Origin: Pictodentalium vernedei
Lineage: Eukaryota; Mollusca; Scaphopoda; Dentaliida; Dentaliidae
DNA: 64,000 nt
Direction: 5' to 3'
NCBI GenBank assembly: GCA_031216915.1
Contig: CM062292.1
Location: 75,560,956-75,624,955, forward strand
Below the pieces are notes generated by a model, which was not told the DNA's origin, did no database searches, and saw only the letters and a list, made by a program, of their open reading frames with translations. The position numbers were made by a program, and so were the translations under genes. Position 1 is the first letter of the stretch, and every line of letters begins with the position of its first letter. Shown piece after piece: positions 61,460 through 64,000 of the stretch.

Positions 61460-62784
61460 GCTGAATTACTATGCCTGTTGCCACCACATCTCTAAATGGA
61501 AACTGAATTACTATGTCTGTTGACACCACATCTCTAAATGGAAATTTCGATGGCTGCCAGCCGGGTAAATTCCCTTTACGTGACCCTCTGCTCTCGGTGC
61601 AGTAATTTCATATGTTCGTTCTTATAGCCACACCTCAGGCAGAGCGATAATTGGTTTATCACCCCTTGCCACAAACACGGCAAGGTTTGTGCACGATCCA
61701 TTTCTCAGTTTGACCAGATGACCCAACAGTACTCCCCATAGAGCGCCGGTCACAGAGCTCCGTGGAGCTCACAGCAAGCCACTGACACGTGTTTTTACCT
61801 ATCCGCATTGCGCACCTGATCAGGTATATCCATTATCACTGATATGTCTAATAGGCTTCACCACCGGAAGGAGGCTTATGCCTATGCCTATGAGAGGCCT
61901 GGGCCGGCGAGGGTGTGGGCCGTCCCTTCTGGCTCTCTGGGGTGGCCTATTCTTTATCTACGGATAGAAAGTGAATCTACGCTGTTGCCCAAGTGGGATG
62001 GCCTCTCGGCCGGCGAGGGTGTGGTCCTTCCCCGGGGTCACCTGCCTGGCTGCCACCATCTGTGCTGAGAGGGAAAGCGAAGGTGATGGGTCGCCCCCCC
62101 CCCCCCCCCCGGTTCCCAAGTTGGCTCATTCGCCCCCCCCCCCCCCCCCCCGCTGTCTGCCACCATCAGGTGCTGAGGGGCCGCTGAGGATGATGGGCCG
62201 ACCCCGGGGTCCTCCAAGTTGGTGCATTCGCCCCCCCCCCCCCCCCCCCCTCCGCTGCTCAAGAACACAACGCAAGTTACTCCGGCCAGGCATCAAACCT
62301 ACTGTCAGGCAATAGGGCGTGTCTCTGGTGGGGCAAGTGTCAAATATTTTTTATTAATTTTGTAATTAGTTGATTCATGACCCAGTGGTGGGTGTTGCCA
62401 AGTTTGAATGTCATAATCCCCACTCTTGAAGAATTATTCAAGTTGTAAATAGTTAAATTCACTTGGTGTCAATGACGTTCGCAGGGGTAAATTAATCCTT
62501 CCCCAGGCTGTAATCAAGATGGTTTAATTCGTTCCCCAACGGTGTGAAGATATTAATTCTTTGTCTATTTTTTGTTTTAATTGTAAGATATTATGGCATG
62601 TTTCGATAAAAGATTTACGAACAGTAGGGTAACATTATCACTTTAATGTACGCTTTGTGAGAGGTTTCCAACCTAAAAGTATATAAGTGTCAGTGTTTTC
62701 TGACATTTTTTATGCATGTGATGTCATCAGCATTCGCACCTCTGACTTCAGAGTGTGAGCACCTTGTCACCTTGATTAGCAATC
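61460..62784. other. GC-rich, C-tract-rich region before the ORF1-like frames
   Basis: TGTTGMCACCACATCTCTAA is repeated at 61479 and 61518. GGCCGGCGAGGGTGTGG occurs at 61901 and 62009. Three C tracts of 18-20 lie in a tandem block at 62053-62260. After 62330 the DNA becomes AT-rich. Probably the 5' region of a transposable element, but no terminus is identified. Confidence 0.4.
62053..62260. repeat. Tandem duplication with three long C tracts
   Basis: TGCCACCATCNGGTGCTGAG and TGATGGGYCG, AAGTTGGYNCATTCG each occur twice, with C runs of about 18, 19 and 20 after GATGGGTCG and CATTCG. Tracts of this length are prone to slippage and sequencing error. Confidence 0.7.
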
Positions 62785-63601
62785 ATGGAAACACTGGAAT
62801 TACCAGAAAGACTCATCAAGACCATCTCAGCTCTGGGCATCTCTTGCCCTGTCACCTGGACTGTCCAGGAGACAGGTAAGAGAGTCCACCTGAACTTGGA
62901 GTTCGTCGTAGAAGACACAACACCTACTCCATTGGGTAGAGGTAGTACCTTTCGTGAGAGGAATCCTCTCACACTGGTCCTCACCTAAAGGAGTCTGTAG
63001 GCCCTGAGAAGAGACCGAAGAGGAAAAAGAAGAGCCCGTCTACCAAGCGGGGGAGCACCCGACGCCTGGAGGCCTTTTTGGAAAGGAAGAGAGAGAAGAG
63101 CGAGGAAAGGAAAGGTCAGAGGCAGCCGCCAGTTCCCCTCCCACTCCCACAGGCTTACCCAACCGACTTCCGGCTCCTGAGCCGGAACTATTGGATGCGG
63201 ACAGTCCTGTGGAGACTGAGACGGAATTGGAAGTTGCCCTCTCGCCACTTGCCGAACCCCACTCGCCTCTCCCTTCAGCGCCAAAGAGCCTGTACTTGGG
63301 GAACCTTCAGGACAAAATATGAAGAGAGGCCGAAGAGCACAGGATCTTAAGAGAACGGCAGGATGAAGATCTGAGGGTAGCATTCGCAAACATAAACCGG
63401 CAAATCAACATACGTATGGCAGCACAACAGGCAACACCACAGACATCACCAGCAACAACACCTAACGCAGCTCGGACTAGACCATTTCATCCAGGTCAGC
63501 CAGCTAACAGTCCACAAACAACACCTACTGCCACTGTCACAGTCTCTCCATCAAAACCACCTCCTCCTAAAAACAAGCAGAAACGACATAAGCGCCGCTA
63601 A
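62785..63601 (+). pseudogene. ORF1-like frame, first copy, frameshifted
   Basis: METLELPERLIKTISALGIS, CPVTWTVQETGKRVHLNLEF and GRGSTFRERN open a frame that shifts near 62960. The next part is very basic (EKRPKRKKKSPSTKRGSTRR, KREKSEERKGQ) then acidic/proline-rich. After another shift near 63180 it ends REAEEHRILRERQDEDLRV and a Thr/Pro-rich tail finishing PPPPKNKQKRHKRR and TAA (63599). A short structured domain plus a basic, low-complexity tail is reminiscent of ORF1 or gag-like proteins of retroelements. I do not recognise the family. A second copy follows at 63810. Confidence 0.5.
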
Positions 63602-63729
63602 GTACCCGGACACTCTCCTCCTTTATCACGCTCAGACAAGTACCAACTCATATACAGTATGTGTGGGTCGAAAGGGGCTTGCCCCAAACCGTCCCTGCGC
63701 GCCTTCGGCGCGCTAAAACCATTCGATTC

Positions 63730-64000
63730 GACATTTGTATGTCATGCATGCATCCATCATAATCATTCCATCACACATCTGACTTCAGAGAGTGAACACC
63801 TGGACAGCAATGGAACTACCAGACAGACAAGTGAAAGCCATCTCAGCTCTGGGCGTCTCATGCCCTATTTCCTGGACTATCCAGGAAATAGGCTTGAGCG
63901 TCCATCTGAAACTGGTATTTGAAGTTGAGAAAACCAAAACACCGCCCTCTTCGGGGAGAGGTAGTACCCTTGGCGAGAGGATCCCCTCTCCCGCTGGTTC
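63730..64000 (+). CDS. ORF1-like frame, second tandem copy, runs off the window
   Basis: The 5' leader (CATCTGACTTCAGAGAGTGA, GACAGCAATGGA) repeats that of the first copy (about 62735-62785, CCTCTGACTTCAGAGTGTGA). ATG at 63810 starts MELPDRQVKAISALGVSCPI, SWTIQEIGLSVHLKLVFEVE and GRGSTLGERIPS, about 65% identical to the first copy and without frameshift to the window end. Direct repetition of leader and N-terminus suggests tandem 5' ends of one element type or two adjacent insertions. Confidence 0.55.

Overview
The window looks like gene-poor nuclear DNA from an animal, most likely a marine invertebrate. The evidence is introns with standard GT/AG sites, a spliced secreted-type gene, metazoan-type LINEs, a Ty3/Gypsy element, tRNA- and 5S-derived SINEs and very many short inverted-repeat DNA transposons. 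The sequence alone does not fix the phylum. No bacterial operon, CRISPR array or intact RNA gene is visible. Almost every long open frame is a broken transposon gene or chance.

Host genes. A plus-strand gene has an internal exon at 18086-18481 and a terminal exon with stop and poly(A) signal at 27222-27279. They join in phase across an 8.7 kb intron packed with transposons. A related, possibly decayed exon lies at 56816-57090. Short exon-like segments flanked by splice consensus lie at 3060-3098 and 58761-58775.

Retroelements. A LINE relic (8100-8775, +), a 5'-truncated LINE with most of its RT frame (19435-21528, +) and a large LINE on the minus strand (49270-54525) riddled with nested insertions. 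A Ty3/Gypsy element (33739-41565, -) has two LTRs, a 5-bp target duplication, gag, protease, RT, RNase H and integrase, all damaged. SINEs share one body but have tRNA-like heads, or in one case a tRNA/5S rRNA chimeric head. At the right edge (62785-64000) are two tandem copies of an unrecognised ORF1-like reading frame. Before them lies a broken minus-strand ORF with family-B DNA polymerase signatures (59690-61459).

DNA transposons. At least eight non-autonomous families are present. They include a piggyBac-like TTAA family with a hairpin centre (TIR CCCTTTACCC, about ten copies), three TA-duplicating families with CAGT termini (two sharing the same internal palindrome), several hAT-like elements with 8-bp duplications, a TTAA element inside the Gypsy LTR, and a foldback element with 240-bp arms around a minisatellite. 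Nested insertions allow a relative chronology. Satellite-like arrays (0-0.9, 21.9-22.8, 28.2-29.1 and 31.6-42.0 kb) and long C/G homopolymers fill much of the rest.
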